Both the position numbers and the translations under genes were made by a program. Shown piece after piece: positions 46,119 through 56,099 of a DNA stretch of 64,000 bases (position 1 is its first letter; each line of letters begins with the position of its first letter). The notes under the pieces are model-generated. The model saw nothing but the letters and a program-made list of their open reading frames with translations, did no database searches and was not told the origin of the DNA. This DNA comes from Desulfacinum sp. (GTDB taxonomy: Bacteria; Desulfobacterota; Syntrophobacteria; Syntrophobacterales; DSM-9756). The stretch lies in assembly GCA_014359885.1 (NCBI GenBank), contig JACIYN010000059.1, forward strand, positions 1 through 64,000, given 5' to 3'.

Positions 46119-48812
46119 ATGCGCCGCCGACACAAGGGTCCTCGAAAGAAGGCCCCTCCCAAAGACCAGCCGAGACAGGACACATTCCGCCTCAAGATCA
46201 GCCCCAAGGTGCGAAAGGTCTTGGACCGCATCGGGGTTCCCGAACCCCGCCCGTTCGTGCCCGATCCCTTCCAGGTGGAAGCCGTCGAGAAGGTCCGCCG
46301 GCATGACGTCCTGGTGACCGCTCCCACCGGTGCGGGAAAGACCTATATCGCCATCGAGGCCATCCGGGAAGTCTTTCGCACGGGGGGCCGCAGCTGGTAC
46401 GCCTCGCCCCTCAAGGCCCTCTCCAACGCCAAGCTGGAAGAATTTTCCACCCTCTTCGGCCCCGAAAACGTGGGAATTCTGACGGGCGACCGGAAGGAAA
46501 ACCCTAACGCGCCCATCATCGTGGGCACCACGGAAATCCTGCGAAATCAGCTCTACGATGCCATGCACCGGGGAGAGGATCTGGCCGTGGATCTGGTGGT
46601 GATGGACGAGGCCCACTACCTGGGCGATCCGGATCGGGGGGTGGTCTGGGAGGAGGTGCTCATCTACCTTCCCGCACGCGTCCGGCTGCTCCTGTTGTCG
46701 GCCACCATCCGAAACGCCCGGCAGATCTGCGACTGGCTCCTCTGGCTGAGGCAATCCCCTTGCCTGTGGGTGGCCGCCACCGAAAGACCCGTTCCCCTCT
46801 ACCCGCTCTTTCTGTTCCCCCACGGGGATCTGACGCCGCTGGGCGGCAAAGGGGGCCTCTTCCGCCCCATCCGGGACTTGGATCCCCGTCAGTTTGCCCG
46901 GAGGGACTTTCCGGACATCGCTCGCATCCTGGAGGCCCTGCGCCAGGCGGACCTGCTCCCGGCCATCTTCTTTCTCAAGTCCAGGGCGGACTGCGAGCGG
47001 GCCATCGGCTTGTGCCCACCGGTGCCGAAATCGGCGGCCAAGAGGCGGGCCGATTTCGACCGACGCCTGCGGGAACTCCTGGACCAGTGGCCGTTTCTCA
47101 AGACCCACAAGCACCTTGCCATCCTGAAGAGGAGCCGCGTGGGCGCCCACCATGCCGGGCAGCTGCCCCATTGGAAGCTGCTGCTGGAAAAACTCATGCA
47201 GGAAGGCTACCTGGAGGCCATCTTCTCCACCTCCACCGTGGCCGCCGGGGTCAACTTTCCGGCCCGAACCGTGGTGGTTCCCCAGAGCGACCGTTTCAAC
47301 GGCCGGGAATTCGTGGATCTCTCCGCCACGGATCTCCTCCAGATGACGGGGCGGGCGGGGCGCCGGGGCATGGACGAGATCGGCTTCGTGCTGGTCGTTC
47401 CCGGGCGTTACCAGAAGGCCGAGCTGATCCACGATCTGCTCCGCTCCCCGCCGGACGCCATCCAGAGCCAGATCCGGGTGAATTTTTCCATGGTCCTGAA
47501 CCTGCTCTTGTCCCATGAGCCGGAAGAGATCCGAACTCTTTTCGCCCGCAGCCTGGCCACGTACCAGAACCTGAGCCGCGAGGAACACGTTCGGGATCTG
47601 GTCCGATCCTTTCAGCAAGAACTGGCCCGTTGGGAGCCCCACATGGCCTGCGGATCCATGGATGCCCTGGCCGAGGTGCGGCCCCGCTTCATGCGCCTGC
47701 AGGAAGAGCAGAGAAAGGCCAAGAAACTGGCCCGAAAGCAGGCCCTGGAATGGTCCACCCAGGGACTGCTCACCCCCGGGCGCCTTTTTCTCAACCGGCG
47801 CGGGAGTCTTTACGTGGTGGTCGAGCCGGCGGGAAGGGACGCCCCGGAGGTGGAGGCGGTCCGGCTCCAACCGCCGCTCCAGTGGTACCGGGGCACCGTG
47901 CGGACCCACGGAGTCCGCACCCGCCAGATCCGGGACATCGGCCGAAAGATCGCTTCCCTCCCGGACCTCCATGACAAGAACGGATGGCAGGCCCTGATGG
48001 AACACTGCGAACGGGAGGGCTACCGTTCCCTTTTCGGGGAAGGCTCCACGGGGGAAAGACCCGAAGCCCTTCAATCGGCCACCCGGTCCCTGGCCGAAAC
48101 CGCCCTGCGCAAGGCGCAGCTTCCCTGCACGGGCTGCGAACTCTTCGGCCCCTGCCACAAGGCGTCCAAGCATCCCTTTGCCCGGCTGGTGCAGCGCTAC
48201 TTCGCCCACCGCGTGGAGATCCAGTCGGTCCAGGAAGCCTTGTGGCGCTCTTTCCAGCACCACTTCCGGATTTTAGAGGAAGAGGGCTACGTGACCGAGG
48301 AAGGGCATCTCACGGCGGACGGCCTGTGGGCCTCCAAACTACGCCTGGACCAGCCGCTGCTCATCTCGGAAGGCATCCGCCGGCGCGTCTTTCCCGAAAA
48401 GGACCCGCCGCTCCTGGCGGCCCTCATCGCCCCGTTTGTCATGGACCGCGATCGCCCGGGCGAGTCGCAATTGTCGGCCCTTATCTGGAAATACCCGGAC
48501 CTGGCCGCGCCCTATTTCGCCATGATGCAAGCCCTTCACCGTCTCCGGGAGAAACTGAATCAGGAAGGGTTCGAAACTCCGGCTCTTCCCTTCTGGACGG
48601 TGGTGTCCGTCTACCACTGGGCCAAAGGGGAGTCCTGGGAGGTGGTCAAGAACCTGACGGGAATCGACGAAGGAGATCTGGCCATGGTGATGCTGCGAAC
48701 CGCGGACCACCTGCGCCAGGTGGAATCCCTGGGGGAAAGCCACCCGGAACTGGCCGCATCGGCCCGGGAGGCCATTGACCGCATCCTGCGGGAGCCGGTG
48801 CTGGTGGTGTGA
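46119..48812 (+). CDS. Superfamily II (Ski2-like) RNA/DNA helicase
   Basis: VTAPTGAGKTYIAIEAI, DEAHYLGDPDRG, LLSATIRNA, QMTGRAGRRGMDE; C-terminal CTGCELFGPC. Start uncertain. Confidence 0.85.
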   Translation: MRRRHKGPRKKAPPKDQPRQDTFRLKISPKVRKVLDRIGVPEPRPFVPDPFQVEAVEKVRRHDVLVTAPTGAGKTYIAIEAIREVFRTGGRSWYASPLKALSNAKLEEFSTLFGPENVGILTGDRKENPNAPIIVGTTEILRNQLYDAMHRGEDLAVDLVVMDEAHYLGDPDRGVVWEEVLIYLPARVRLLLLSATIRNARQICDWLLWLRQSPCLWVAATERPVPLYPLFLFPHGDLTPLGGKGGLFRPIRDLDPRQFARRDFPDIARILEALRQADLLPAIFFLKSRADCERAIGLCPPVPKSAAKRRADFDRRLRELLDQWPFLKTHKHLAILKRSRVGAHHAGQLPHWKLLLEKLMQEGYLEAIFSTSTVAAGVNFPARTVVVPQSDRFNGREFVDLSATDLLQMTGRAGRRGMDEIGFVLVVPGRYQKAELIHDLLRSPPDAIQSQIRVNFSMVLNLLLSHEPEEIRTLFARSLATYQNLSREEHVRDLVRSFQQELARWEPHMACGSMDALAEVRPRFMRLQEEQRKAKKLARKQALEWSTQGLLTPGRLFLNRRGSLYVVVEPAGRDAPEVEAVRLQPPLQWYRGTVRTHGVRTRQIRDIGRKIASLPDLHDKNGWQALMEHCEREGYRSLFGEGSTGERPEALQSATRSLAETALRKAQLPCTGCELFGPCHKASKHPFARLVQRYFAHRVEIQSVQEALWRSFQHHFRILEEEGYVTEEGHLTADGLWASKLRLDQPLLISEGIRRRVFPEKDPPLLAALIAPFVMDRDRPGESQLSALIWKYPDLAAPYFAMMQALHRLREKLNQEGFETPALPFWTVVSVYHWAKGESWEVVKNLTGIDEGDLAMVMLRTADHLRQVESLGESHPELAASAREAIDRILREPVLVV

Positions 48813-48824
48813 GGGGGCGGGATC

Positions 48825-49574
48825 GTGGCGAGAGCGGCCGTGCTTTCCGACATACACGGCAATATGGAGGCTCTGACGGCGGTCCTGGAGGCGGCGGCCC
48901 GGGAGGGGGTGGACGCCGTCTGGCACCTGGGCGACCTGGTGGGCTACAATGCCGATCCCGACCAGTGCATGGACGTGCTGAGAGACCGGAACGCCGTGGG
49001 CGTCCAGGGGAACCATGATCTGGCGGCCGTGGATCCGCAGATCGCCCAGTCCTTCAACGTCCTGGCCCACGAGGCCCTCCTTTACACCCTCACGCGGCTC
49101 CATTCCGCCCATGTGGCCCACCTGTACTCCCTGCCGCTCTACCAGGTGGTGGACCAACGCGTTCTCTTGTGCCACGGCACGCCCGAAACACCCCACTCCT
49201 ACATCCTCACCGTCTTTCAGGCCAAGCGAACCTTCAACCTGCTCCGGAAAAAATTCCCCCAGGTACACATCTGCTTTCACGGACACACCCACGTGCAAAG
49301 GCTGTGGGCGCGGGACCCGCGGGGCAAGGTGGCGGCCCAGGACATCTCCCCCCGGGAGATGAGGCTGGATCCGGAACTCCTATACCTCATCAATCCCGGC
49401 AGCGTGGGACAACCCCGCCAGAAGGACCGTCGGGCCCACTTCCTCATCTTCGATACGGAGCGCCTGTCCGTGACCTTCCGAGCAGTGGAATACGATGTGG
49501 CGGCTGCGCAGCGAAAGATCCGCCGCGCCGGCCTGCCCGAATATCTGGCCTTGCGCCTGGATGACGGGATCTAG
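48825..49574 (+). CDS. Metallophosphoesterase
   Basis: AVLSDIHGNMEALTAVL; WHLGDLVGYNADP; GNHDLA; CHGTP; FHGHTH. Confidence 0.9.
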   Translation: MARAAVLSDIHGNMEALTAVLEAAAREGVDAVWHLGDLVGYNADPDQCMDVLRDRNAVGVQGNHDLAAVDPQIAQSFNVLAHEALLYTLTRLHSAHVAHLYSLPLYQVVDQRVLLCHGTPETPHSYILTVFQAKRTFNLLRKKFPQVHICFHGHTHVQRLWARDPRGKVAAQDISPREMRLDPELLYLINPGSVGQPRQKDRRAHFLIFDTERLSVTFRAVEYDVAAAQRKIRRAGLPEYLALRLDDGI

Positions 49575-49625
49575 GGGCGTGCGGGAGAAAAGGCCTTTCA
49601 ACCGCTTACGGAGAAAGGAGCAGCC

Positions 49626-50189
49626 ATGTTCGGAAGCAAGGAAGCCCAGCTCAAGGACGGAACGCGGGTGACCATCCGCCCCATGACGGTGGAAGACGAG
49701 GCGGCCCTGTTCGCCTTCTTCCAAAGTCTCCCCGACGAACTGCTGCTTTATATCCGACACAACGTGCGCGACCCGGAGGTGGTCCACCACTGGGTGCAGG
49801 AACTGGACTACAGCCGGGTGATCCCCCTGCTGGCCTGGGCGGGCGAGGAGGTGGCCGCCGACGTGACCCTGCATCGCATTCCCTATGGCTGGAAGCGCCA
49901 CATCGGGGAAGTGCGCACCGTGGTGGCCCCCAAGTACCAGAACCGGGGACTGGCCACCATGATGCTCAACGAGGTGGTGGAGCTGGCATCGGAAATCGGC
50001 CTGGAAAAGCTCTGGGCCGAAATCCCCCTGGATTCGGTGGGGGCGATCCGGGCCTTCCGGAATGCGGGGTTCGGCTGCAAGGCGGTGATCGAAGGCCTCG
50101 TCAAGGACATCCGCCAACGCAACGTGGACATCCTCATCATGGTCTGCGACGTGACCGCCCACTACGATCCCCGGTGGTCGAAGGATTAA
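49626..50189 (+). CDS. GNAT family N-acetyltransferase
   Basis: GEVRTVVAPKYQNRGLATMMLNEVVELASEIGLEKLWAEIP. Confidence 0.85.
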   Translation: MFGSKEAQLKDGTRVTIRPMTVEDEAALFAFFQSLPDELLLYIRHNVRDPEVVHHWVQELDYSRVIPLLAWAGEEVAADVTLHRIPYGWKRHIGEVRTVVAPKYQNRGLATMMLNEVVELASEIGLEKLWAEIPLDSVGAIRAFRNAGFGCKAVIEGLVKDIRQRNVDILIMVCDVTAHYDPRWSKD

Positions 50190-50243
50190 AGGATTAAAGG
50201 ATTAGAGGATTAAGGGATTGAGGGATGAGAGGATTGGGGGGGT
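50186..50243 (+). repeat. Tandem ATTAAAGG-type octamer repeat
   Basis: attaaaggattaaaggattagaggattaagggattgagggatgagaggattgggg directly after the GNAT stop codon. Confidence 0.8.
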
Positions 50244-50264
50244 CCCGCCTCGCCGCCTCCCGCC

Positions 50265-51596
50265 TTACGACGGCGGCAGGACGCGGCCCGTCCCGAAATC
50301 AGGAAATGCCTCCATGAGGGCCCGGCGCAACTCCTCCGCATGGGCGTAGCGCTTCTGCCAGTCCTTTTCCAGGCAGCGCAGGATGATCTTTTCCAACTCC
50401 AAGGGAAGATCCGGCTCCAATTCCCGGGGCGGTTCCGGCGGGGATTCCAGGATCAGGTCCATGAGTTCCTTTTCGTTTTCCGAATAAAACGGCAGGTATT
50501 CGGTGGCCAGGGCATAGAGTACGACGCCCAGCGCCCACACATCGCTGGCCTGACGGCTCCGGCCCAGGATCTGCTCCGGGGCCATGTAGGGGCGGGAACC
50601 GATCACCGTGCTGCTGATGGACCGGCGGGTCACGTCCTTGGCGGTTCCGAAATCGAGGAGCTTCAAGGTGCCCGCCGGCGTCACCAGAATGTTTTCCGGC
50701 TTGATGTCCCGGTGCATCACCTGATGGCGATGGGCATAGGCCACCACATCCAGCAGTTGGACATACAAGCTTTCCTTGTCCAGAGGGTCCAGCCCGGCAT
50801 CCAGGAGCTCCTGCAGGGTGCTTCCTGAAACGTACTCCTGGATCAACACCACCTTTCCCCCCACCTTGATCACTTCCAGGGTCGCCACCGCGTTGGGATG
50901 CCCGGCCAGCCGTCTCAGGATGGCCGCCTCCATGAGAAACTTGCGGTTCATCTTCTCCTCATGGGGCACCTTGGCCACGGCCACCCGGGCCCCGTCCTTT
51001 TCCTGAACGAGCCAGACCTCCCCGAAGCTTCCAAACCCCAGCCGTCGCACCTTTTCCCACTTGCCCAGGTACCGGGCGGCTTCGGCCGCTTCGGGCCGCT
51101 GCACGTCCCGAGACCCGAAGAGGGACTCCCGGATTCGGCGGAACCCCCGGCGGCATGCCCGCAGCCAGTGCGGCTCGTCTTGGCAGGTGGTGGTCCGCCG
51201 GGTGCTTCCCCCCGAATCCTGCCAATCCAGAAGCAGTTGCAGCCGGGTGGCGAAGGGGGCGCCCTCCAGCGGGGGGATCCAATAGTCGTCGGCCCCCGCG
51301 CGAAGGATGTCCCGGACCCGGCGGAGCCGCCCTTCGGAGACGAGGGCCAAGAGGGGCGGTCCCGGTCCCAAAGCGTTTCGAAGGCGCCGGACCCCTATCT
51401 CCGGACGGCCTTCCCCTTCGGCCACCTTCAGGACCACCAGCCGGACGTCCTCCGGGGTGCACCGCAGGGCATCAACCACCGTGGCCGCCCGTTCCACGGC
51501 AAGATCGCCCTCTTCCCGCCGAACCAAGTCCGACAGGATCCGCTCCTCTTCCGGATCACAGCCGATGAGCAGTACGGTTCCGGACCTCAGCGCCAT
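50265..51596 (-). CDS. Receiver-like domain fused to Ser/Thr protein kinase (Hanks type)
   Basis: N-term LLIGCDPEEERILSDLV; kinase motifs GFGSFGEV, AVAKV, HRDIKPEN, DFG, APEQ. Confidence 0.88.
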   Translation of the reverse strand: MALRSGTVLLIGCDPEEERILSDLVRREEGDLAVERAATVVDALRCTPEDVRLVVLKVAEGEGRPEIGVRRLRNALGPGPPLLALVSEGRLRRVRDILRAGADDYWIPPLEGAPFATRLQLLLDWQDSGGSTRRTTTCQDEPHWLRACRRGFRRIRESLFGSRDVQRPEAAEAARYLGKWEKVRRLGFGSFGEVWLVQEKDGARVAVAKVPHEEKMNRKFLMEAAILRRLAGHPNAVATLEVIKVGGKVVLIQEYVSGSTLQELLDAGLDPLDKESLYVQLLDVVAYAHRHQVMHRDIKPENILVTPAGTLKLLDFGTAKDVTRRSISSTVIGSRPYMAPEQILGRSRQASDVWALGVVLYALATEYLPFYSENEKELMDLILESPPEPPRELEPDLPLELEKIILRCLEKDWQKRYAHAEELRRALMEAFPDFGTGRVLPPS

Positions 51597-51712
51597 GGTC
51601 GTCCTTTTCCAAACCCTGCGATCACGGGCCTTCCCGCATAGGGGGTCTCACCACCTCCACACTCCATGCGTGTCCCTTATCGTCCACTCGCGTTCATTCG
51701 CGGTTCCCAACA

Positions 51713-51750
51713 GAAAAGGAGCGGGAAGCACAGCTTCCCGCTCCTTCGTG
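51713..51750 (-). terminator. Intrinsic terminator downstream of the OFA antiporter gene
   Basis: AAGGAGCGGGAAGC-ACA-GCTTCCCGCTCCTT; minus strand continues TTTTC. Confidence 0.7.
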
Positions 51751-51786
51751 TTTCACCTCATCGCTCGATCATGGGATGGGGCGCCC

Positions 51787-53052
51787 TCACTCGGTGGAGT
51801 AGCGAGGCCGCTTGGTCACCAGGGCCAGGACGATTCCCACGATGAGCAGAATCCCTGCAATATAGAACGCGTAATCGTAGGATTGGTACTTGTCGTAGAT
51901 GCGGCCGGCCAGCTTGGGCATGAAGGCTCCCAGGCCCCAGCCGAGGAACACGAGGCCGTAGTTGAAGCCCAGGTTCTTGGGCCCGTAGAAGTCGGCCGTG
52001 AAGCTGGGAAAGAGGGACAGACCGCCGCCGTAACACCAGAAACCGATGGCGCAGGCCAGGAACAGAAGCGGGATGTTCTTCAGGGACAGGAGGTACGGCA
52101 GCAGGAACATGATGACCGCCGCGGCGATGTAGTTCACGATCAAACCGTTGGTTCGGCCGATCTTATCGGAGATGATACCCGTTCCGATACGGCCCACCGA
52201 GTTGAAGATGGCACCCCAGGAAACCAGCAGGTACCCCGCCGCCATGATGCCAGTGATCATCTTGGCTGCATGGCCGATGAGCAGAAGGCCCGCCTGGGTG
52301 TTGATGCAGAACATGATCACCAGGGCGTAGAACTGCCACGTCTTGAGCATTTCGCCGGCCGTCCAGTCCGCCCGGGTCTGGGATGCGGCACGGGCAGCCG
52401 TGGCCGCCGTGGCGGGCGGTTGCGGAGGCACATAGCCCGGTTCGGGCCAGGCCAACAATTGCGCCGCCACCAGGATCACGATCAGGTACGCCACGCCCAG
52501 CACGTAGAACGAGGCGCTCATGCTGTAGCTGGTGATCAGCCACTTGGCCACCGGGGCCACGTAAAAGGCTGCGAGACCATAGCCGCTCACCACCAAACCT
52601 GCGATGAGGCCGCGCTTGTGGGGGCCGAACCACTTGAGGGCCGCAGGGGTGGGCGCCGCGTAGCCGATGCCCATGCCGATGCCGCCTCCGATCCCGTAGC
52701 CCAGCAGGATCCCCGCATAGCTCTTCATGGCCCCCGCCACGATCAGTCCCAACCCGATGGCGATGCCGCCGATGGAAGCCGCCAAGGTGGGGCCGTACTT
52801 ATCCTGGATGCGGCCGCCGGGGATCATGAGGAGGGCAAAGACCAGGATACACAAGGACGCCGGGTTGGAAGCCTGCTCCGCCGTGAGCGGAGTCCAGCCC
52901 TGGCTCAACATGTATTCCTTGTCCGTAAGGTACTTGACCCACACGCTCCAGGCGTACAGACAGCCCAGGCACAAATTGATGACCGTTCCCGCAAAGACCA
53001 CGCGCCAAGCCTTGCCGGGAACCTGGTCCACCGCTTGTTGAGCACTTGCCAT
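51787..53052 (-). CDS. OFA-family oxalate/formate antiporter-like MFS protein
   Basis: CLGCLYAWSVWVKYL; GYGIGGGIGMGIGYAAPTPAALKWFGPHKRGLIAGLVVSGYG. Confidence 0.85.
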   Translation of the reverse strand: MASAQQAVDQVPGKAWRVVFAGTVINLCLGCLYAWSVWVKYLTDKEYMLSQGWTPLTAEQASNPASLCILVFALLMIPGGRIQDKYGPTLAASIGGIAIGLGLIVAGAMKSYAGILLGYGIGGGIGMGIGYAAPTPAALKWFGPHKRGLIAGLVVSGYGLAAFYVAPVAKWLITSYSMSASFYVLGVAYLIVILVAAQLLAWPEPGYVPPQPPATAATAARAASQTRADWTAGEMLKTWQFYALVIMFCINTQAGLLLIGHAAKMITGIMAAGYLLVSWGAIFNSVGRIGTGIISDKIGRTNGLIVNYIAAAVIMFLLPYLLSLKNIPLLFLACAIGFWCYGGGLSLFPSFTADFYGPKNLGFNYGLVFLGWGLGAFMPKLAGRIYDKYQSYDYAFYIAGILLIVGIVLALVTKRPRYSTE

Positions 53053-53582
53053 AACCGATCCTCCCACGTCTGAAATTCCGAACATACGTTCTTCGGGAAA
53101 TGAAAGACAAGACCAACGCCCCGAAGAAACGCCCTCATGGCCGATGGGAGCTAAGTTGAAATGTCTGAAATAATGCTCGAAATCGGTAGTTGTTGTTGAT
53201 GAAAGCCGGACGACGCCTTTACTGCCGGTGGTACTCGGTAGTACGGAGGGAAATCAGCGCGAGGAGCACGACTGCTGTGGAACCGATCAAGATGAGAAAA
53301 CGCTTTTGGATGCCCACGGGAGGCTGCGGAAACCGCGTTCCGTCGTCACAGGGGACGATCGCCGAAAGAGAAGCCGAGGTTGGTTGCACGGTTCAAAAAA
53401 GACCTGTTTTCTTCACACCTCCTTTCTTACGTGTTGATGGCACCTCCTTTCTTGACTGAGTTGCAGCTTCACCTTTACCACCTTCTCCTTTGCATATACG
53501 CCAGGGTCCAGAGGGGTGTCAAGGGGAATTCTCAACTGTTTTTAGATTGTTACATAATGCACAATGGCTGTCGCCGGGCCCG

Positions 53583-53993
53583 TCACGGGCCCTGGGGCTC
53601 CAGGTGCACATGCTCCACGCCCTCCTTCAGGAAAAAGCGGCTTTCCTCCACCTTCTTCCTGAGCCGGCCCGTGGTGAAGATCACCTTGCGGGGTGAATCG
53701 AAGGACGTGAGACTCCTGACGGCATAAAGGGTCACCACCTCGTCGAAGCAGACGGCGCCCGCGATCTTCCCATCCCCGTCCAGGACCAGGAGATCCACAG
53801 GGCGGTCGGCAACGCGCGGAGGCATGTAGTCGGCAAGGACCTGGTACCCCGCCCCCCGAAGGCAGGCGAAGAGGTGGCACTGGAGAGTTCGTTTCACCGT
53901 CGCGGGCGATTGAAAGGCCTTGGGGATGTCCGCCCACACCCGTTCCAATTCCCCTTTCCATTCCTCCCAATGCAAGGAATTTCTGTCCGACAC
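53583..53993 (-). CDS. Hypothetical protein
   Basis: GTG start with upstream SD-like AGGA; VDLLVLDGDGKIAGAVCFDEVVTLYAVRSL. Confidence 0.5.
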   Translation of the reverse strand: MSDRNSLHWEEWKGELERVWADIPKAFQSPATVKRTLQCHLFACLRGAGYQVLADYMPPRVADRPVDLLVLDGDGKIAGAVCFDEVVTLYAVRSLTSFDSPRKVIFTTGRLRKKVEESRFFLKEGVEHVHLEPQGP

Positions 53994-54030
53994 GATTCCT
54001 CCTTTTCCATCGGCCCCGGCGGAATCCCGT

Positions 54031-54309
54031 TTACGCCTGGGGGCCGCGCAAGATCTCAAATTCCCGGTTCAGCCAACCGCGTATCCACTGCCCCGCCAGG
54101 TTCCTCAAAAAGAAGGGAATCAGGAAGGCAAGCAAATACACATAGGTGGGCACCTGGAAGTAGAGACACAGGAGGGCGAAGCTCACCACCGCGAGACTCA
54201 TGCTCAGGTTTGTGATCAGTTCCGCCACGCTGTGGAGCTTACGGTCCAGATGCTCCCGGAATTCCTTTTCTTCGAAGACCAACCGGCCTCCCTCGCGTCT
54301 TCCCGGCAT
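54031..54309 (-). CDS. Hypothetical membrane protein
   Basis: Hydrophobic LSMSLAVVSFALLCLYFQVPTYVYLLAFLIPFFL. Confidence 0.55.
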   Translation of the reverse strand: MPGRREGGRLVFEEKEFREHLDRKLHSVAELITNLSMSLAVVSFALLCLYFQVPTYVYLLAFLIPFFLRNLAGQWIRGWLNREFEILRGPQA

Positions 54310-54449
54310 GGGACCTCCTTTTCGTTGCGTCTTCGAGCCCTCGTTTCTGTCGCCCATTTAAGCATAAAGGATGCCCCGACCGCAATTGACGGATGCGGGT
54401 CGGGTTGCTATGGTGGGCGCCGCCGATACGGAACCGGAAGGAGTTTGGC

Positions 54450-54707
54450 ATGCAGATGGATCGGGCCATCTTCCAACTGAAGGCCGGAGTGGAAGCCACG
54501 TCCCTCTACATCCTCATCTGCGCGCTGGTGGACGAGGGGAAGGCGGCCACCCTGGAAAACGTGCGCAATCAGTGGACGGGCTCGGACGAAGCCCTGTCCG
54601 CCGGCCTGGAAGAACTGATCCGGCTTGGGGTTCTTTCCCCGGCCCCGCCGGACGGGCAAACCCCGCTCAAGGTTCGACCGACGGAATCATGGAACTGGAA
54701 AGAGTAG
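54450..54707 (+). CDS. Hypothetical small winged-helix-like protein
   Basis: 85 aa; overlaps the start of the next ORF. Confidence 0.5.
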   Translation: MQMDRAIFQLKAGVEATSLYILICALVDEGKAATLENVRNQWTGSDEALSAGLEELIRLGVLSPAPPDGQTPLKVRPTESWNWKE

Positions 54708-55552
54708 CGAGCTCAGCGCCTCCCCGCCCCGCGTTCCCTATCCATTTATGCCAGCCCGACGCCGGAAAGTCGTGCGCCGCCTGCTGCGGCATTTACAATT
54801 TCAAGGACAATTCCCGGAGAGCCGTTTCGGAAAGGCTCCTTCGAAACACCGTCCTTTTGCAGGAAGACAAGGCCCAAGAAGATCTCCGTTGCCACAGCGA
54901 CTGCTACCGACCGCTGGACAACGGCCTGGCCAAGCGGTTTCAGACGGTCTTCAACTGCGAGTTCGTGGGCTTCCTGGATTCGGAGCGGCGCCGCGTGGGA
55001 TGCCTGCTCCATCCCGCGACCAACGGGGGCACGGATCTGCGCACCGTCTCGTTCTACGGCAGCGAGTTGTGCGACGGGCATTTTTGCCTGAGCTACTACT
55101 ATCTTTCGGAAGACGAGCAGCGCTTCGTGGTGGAATCCATCGACGACTGGTATCTCTACGGGCTGGTGGTCACGGACATCGACCTGGTGAAGGGGATCTA
55201 TCAAGCCCTTTCCGACAGGATCGGCGAAGGGGTGCGCCCTTCGGCGCTCCAGATGCCGGAGATTCGAAAGGCCACCCAATCCCTGTGGCGGTGGAAGCTG
55301 GACTGGCCGTTTCGCCATCCGGGCACCAACCAGTTCGGAAAATACCTCTTCGAGGGGGAAACCTACCGGGAGATCCGTATCCCCTACGACCATTGGGGGC
55401 GGGGCCCCTCCCCCTACGACCGCATTCTCAAGGCGCTGGGATCCCGGTTCCAATCGGTGGACGATCTGGAGGCCGCCGAACGAAAGATTGAGGGGGCGCT
55501 GGAATCTTACGCCCGCCTCTATGAGTCCAGCTTCAGCGAAGGAACCCTCTGA
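54689..55552 (+). CDS. Cysteine-rich conserved-looking hypothetical protein
   Basis: CQPDAGKSCAACCGIYNFKDNSR...CHSDCYRP. Confidence 0.6.
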   Translation: MELERVASSAPPRPAFPIHLCQPDAGKSCAACCGIYNFKDNSRRAVSERLLRNTVLLQEDKAQEDLRCHSDCYRPLDNGLAKRFQTVFNCEFVGFLDSERRRVGCLLHPATNGGTDLRTVSFYGSELCDGHFCLSYYYLSEDEQRFVVESIDDWYLYGLVVTDIDLVKGIYQALSDRIGEGVRPSALQMPEIRKATQSLWRWKLDWPFRHPGTNQFGKYLFEGETYREIRIPYDHWGRGPSPYDRILKALGSRFQSVDDLEAAERKIEGALESYARLYESSFSEGTL

Positions 55553-56099
55553 CGCGGATCGTCTCCTCCTGGGCCTCCGCCTCCAGGTAGCGCCGGGCCA
55601 TGCCCACGTAGTGCTCCGCCGTGACCCGGAGCCGCTCCTTTTCCTCCTCGTCCAGGTATTTCTTGACCTCCGCGGGCACCCCCATCACCACCGAGCCGGG
55701 AGGCACCTCCGCACCCGGGCTCACCACCGCTCCGGCGGCCACGATGGACCCCTTCCCCACCCGGGCCCCGTCCAGGACGATGGCCCCCATGCCGATGAGG
55801 CATTCGTCTTCCACCACGCAGCCGTGGACCACGGCCCGGTGGCCGATGGTCACCCGATCCCCGATAAAGAGCGGGTATTTCTTTCCGGTCACATGGAGGG
55901 TGGCGTTATCCTGGATGTTGGTTTCCCGGCCGATCCGGACGATGTTCACGTCGCCTCGGACCACCGTGTTGAACCACACGCTGGAGCGGTCGCCGATCTC
56001 AACGTCGCCCACGATCCAGGCCCCCGGGGCCACATAGACGTCGTCTCCCAACGTGGGAAAGATTCCCTTGTACGGGACGATGCCCGGCCGCGTTCGCAC
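55533..56099 (-). CDS. Gamma carbonic anhydrase-like hexapeptide protein
   Basis: VYVAPGAWIVGDVEIGDRSSVWFNTVVRGDVNIVRIGRETNIQDNATLHVT; VTIGHRAVVHGCVVED. Confidence 0.88.
   Translation of the reverse strand: MRTRPGIVPYKGIFPTLGDDVYVAPGAWIVGDVEIGDRSSVWFNTVVRGDVNIVRIGRETNIQDNATLHVTGKKYPLFIGDRVTIGHRAVVHGCVVEDECLIGMGAIVLDGARVGKGSIVAAGAVVSPGAEVPPGSVVMGVPAEVKKYLDEEEKERLRVTAEHYVGMARRYLEAEAQEETIRVRGFLR

Noticed and set aside
39556-48263. Long minus-strand ORFs opposite uvrB (39556-41679) and the Ski2-like helicase (46032-48263)
   Set aside because: Antisense of clear conserved genes with no domain signal.
53439-53456. TGGCACCTCCTTTCTTGAC as a sigma54 promoter
   Set aside because: Spacing is wrong (8 nt) and the -12 lacks GC.
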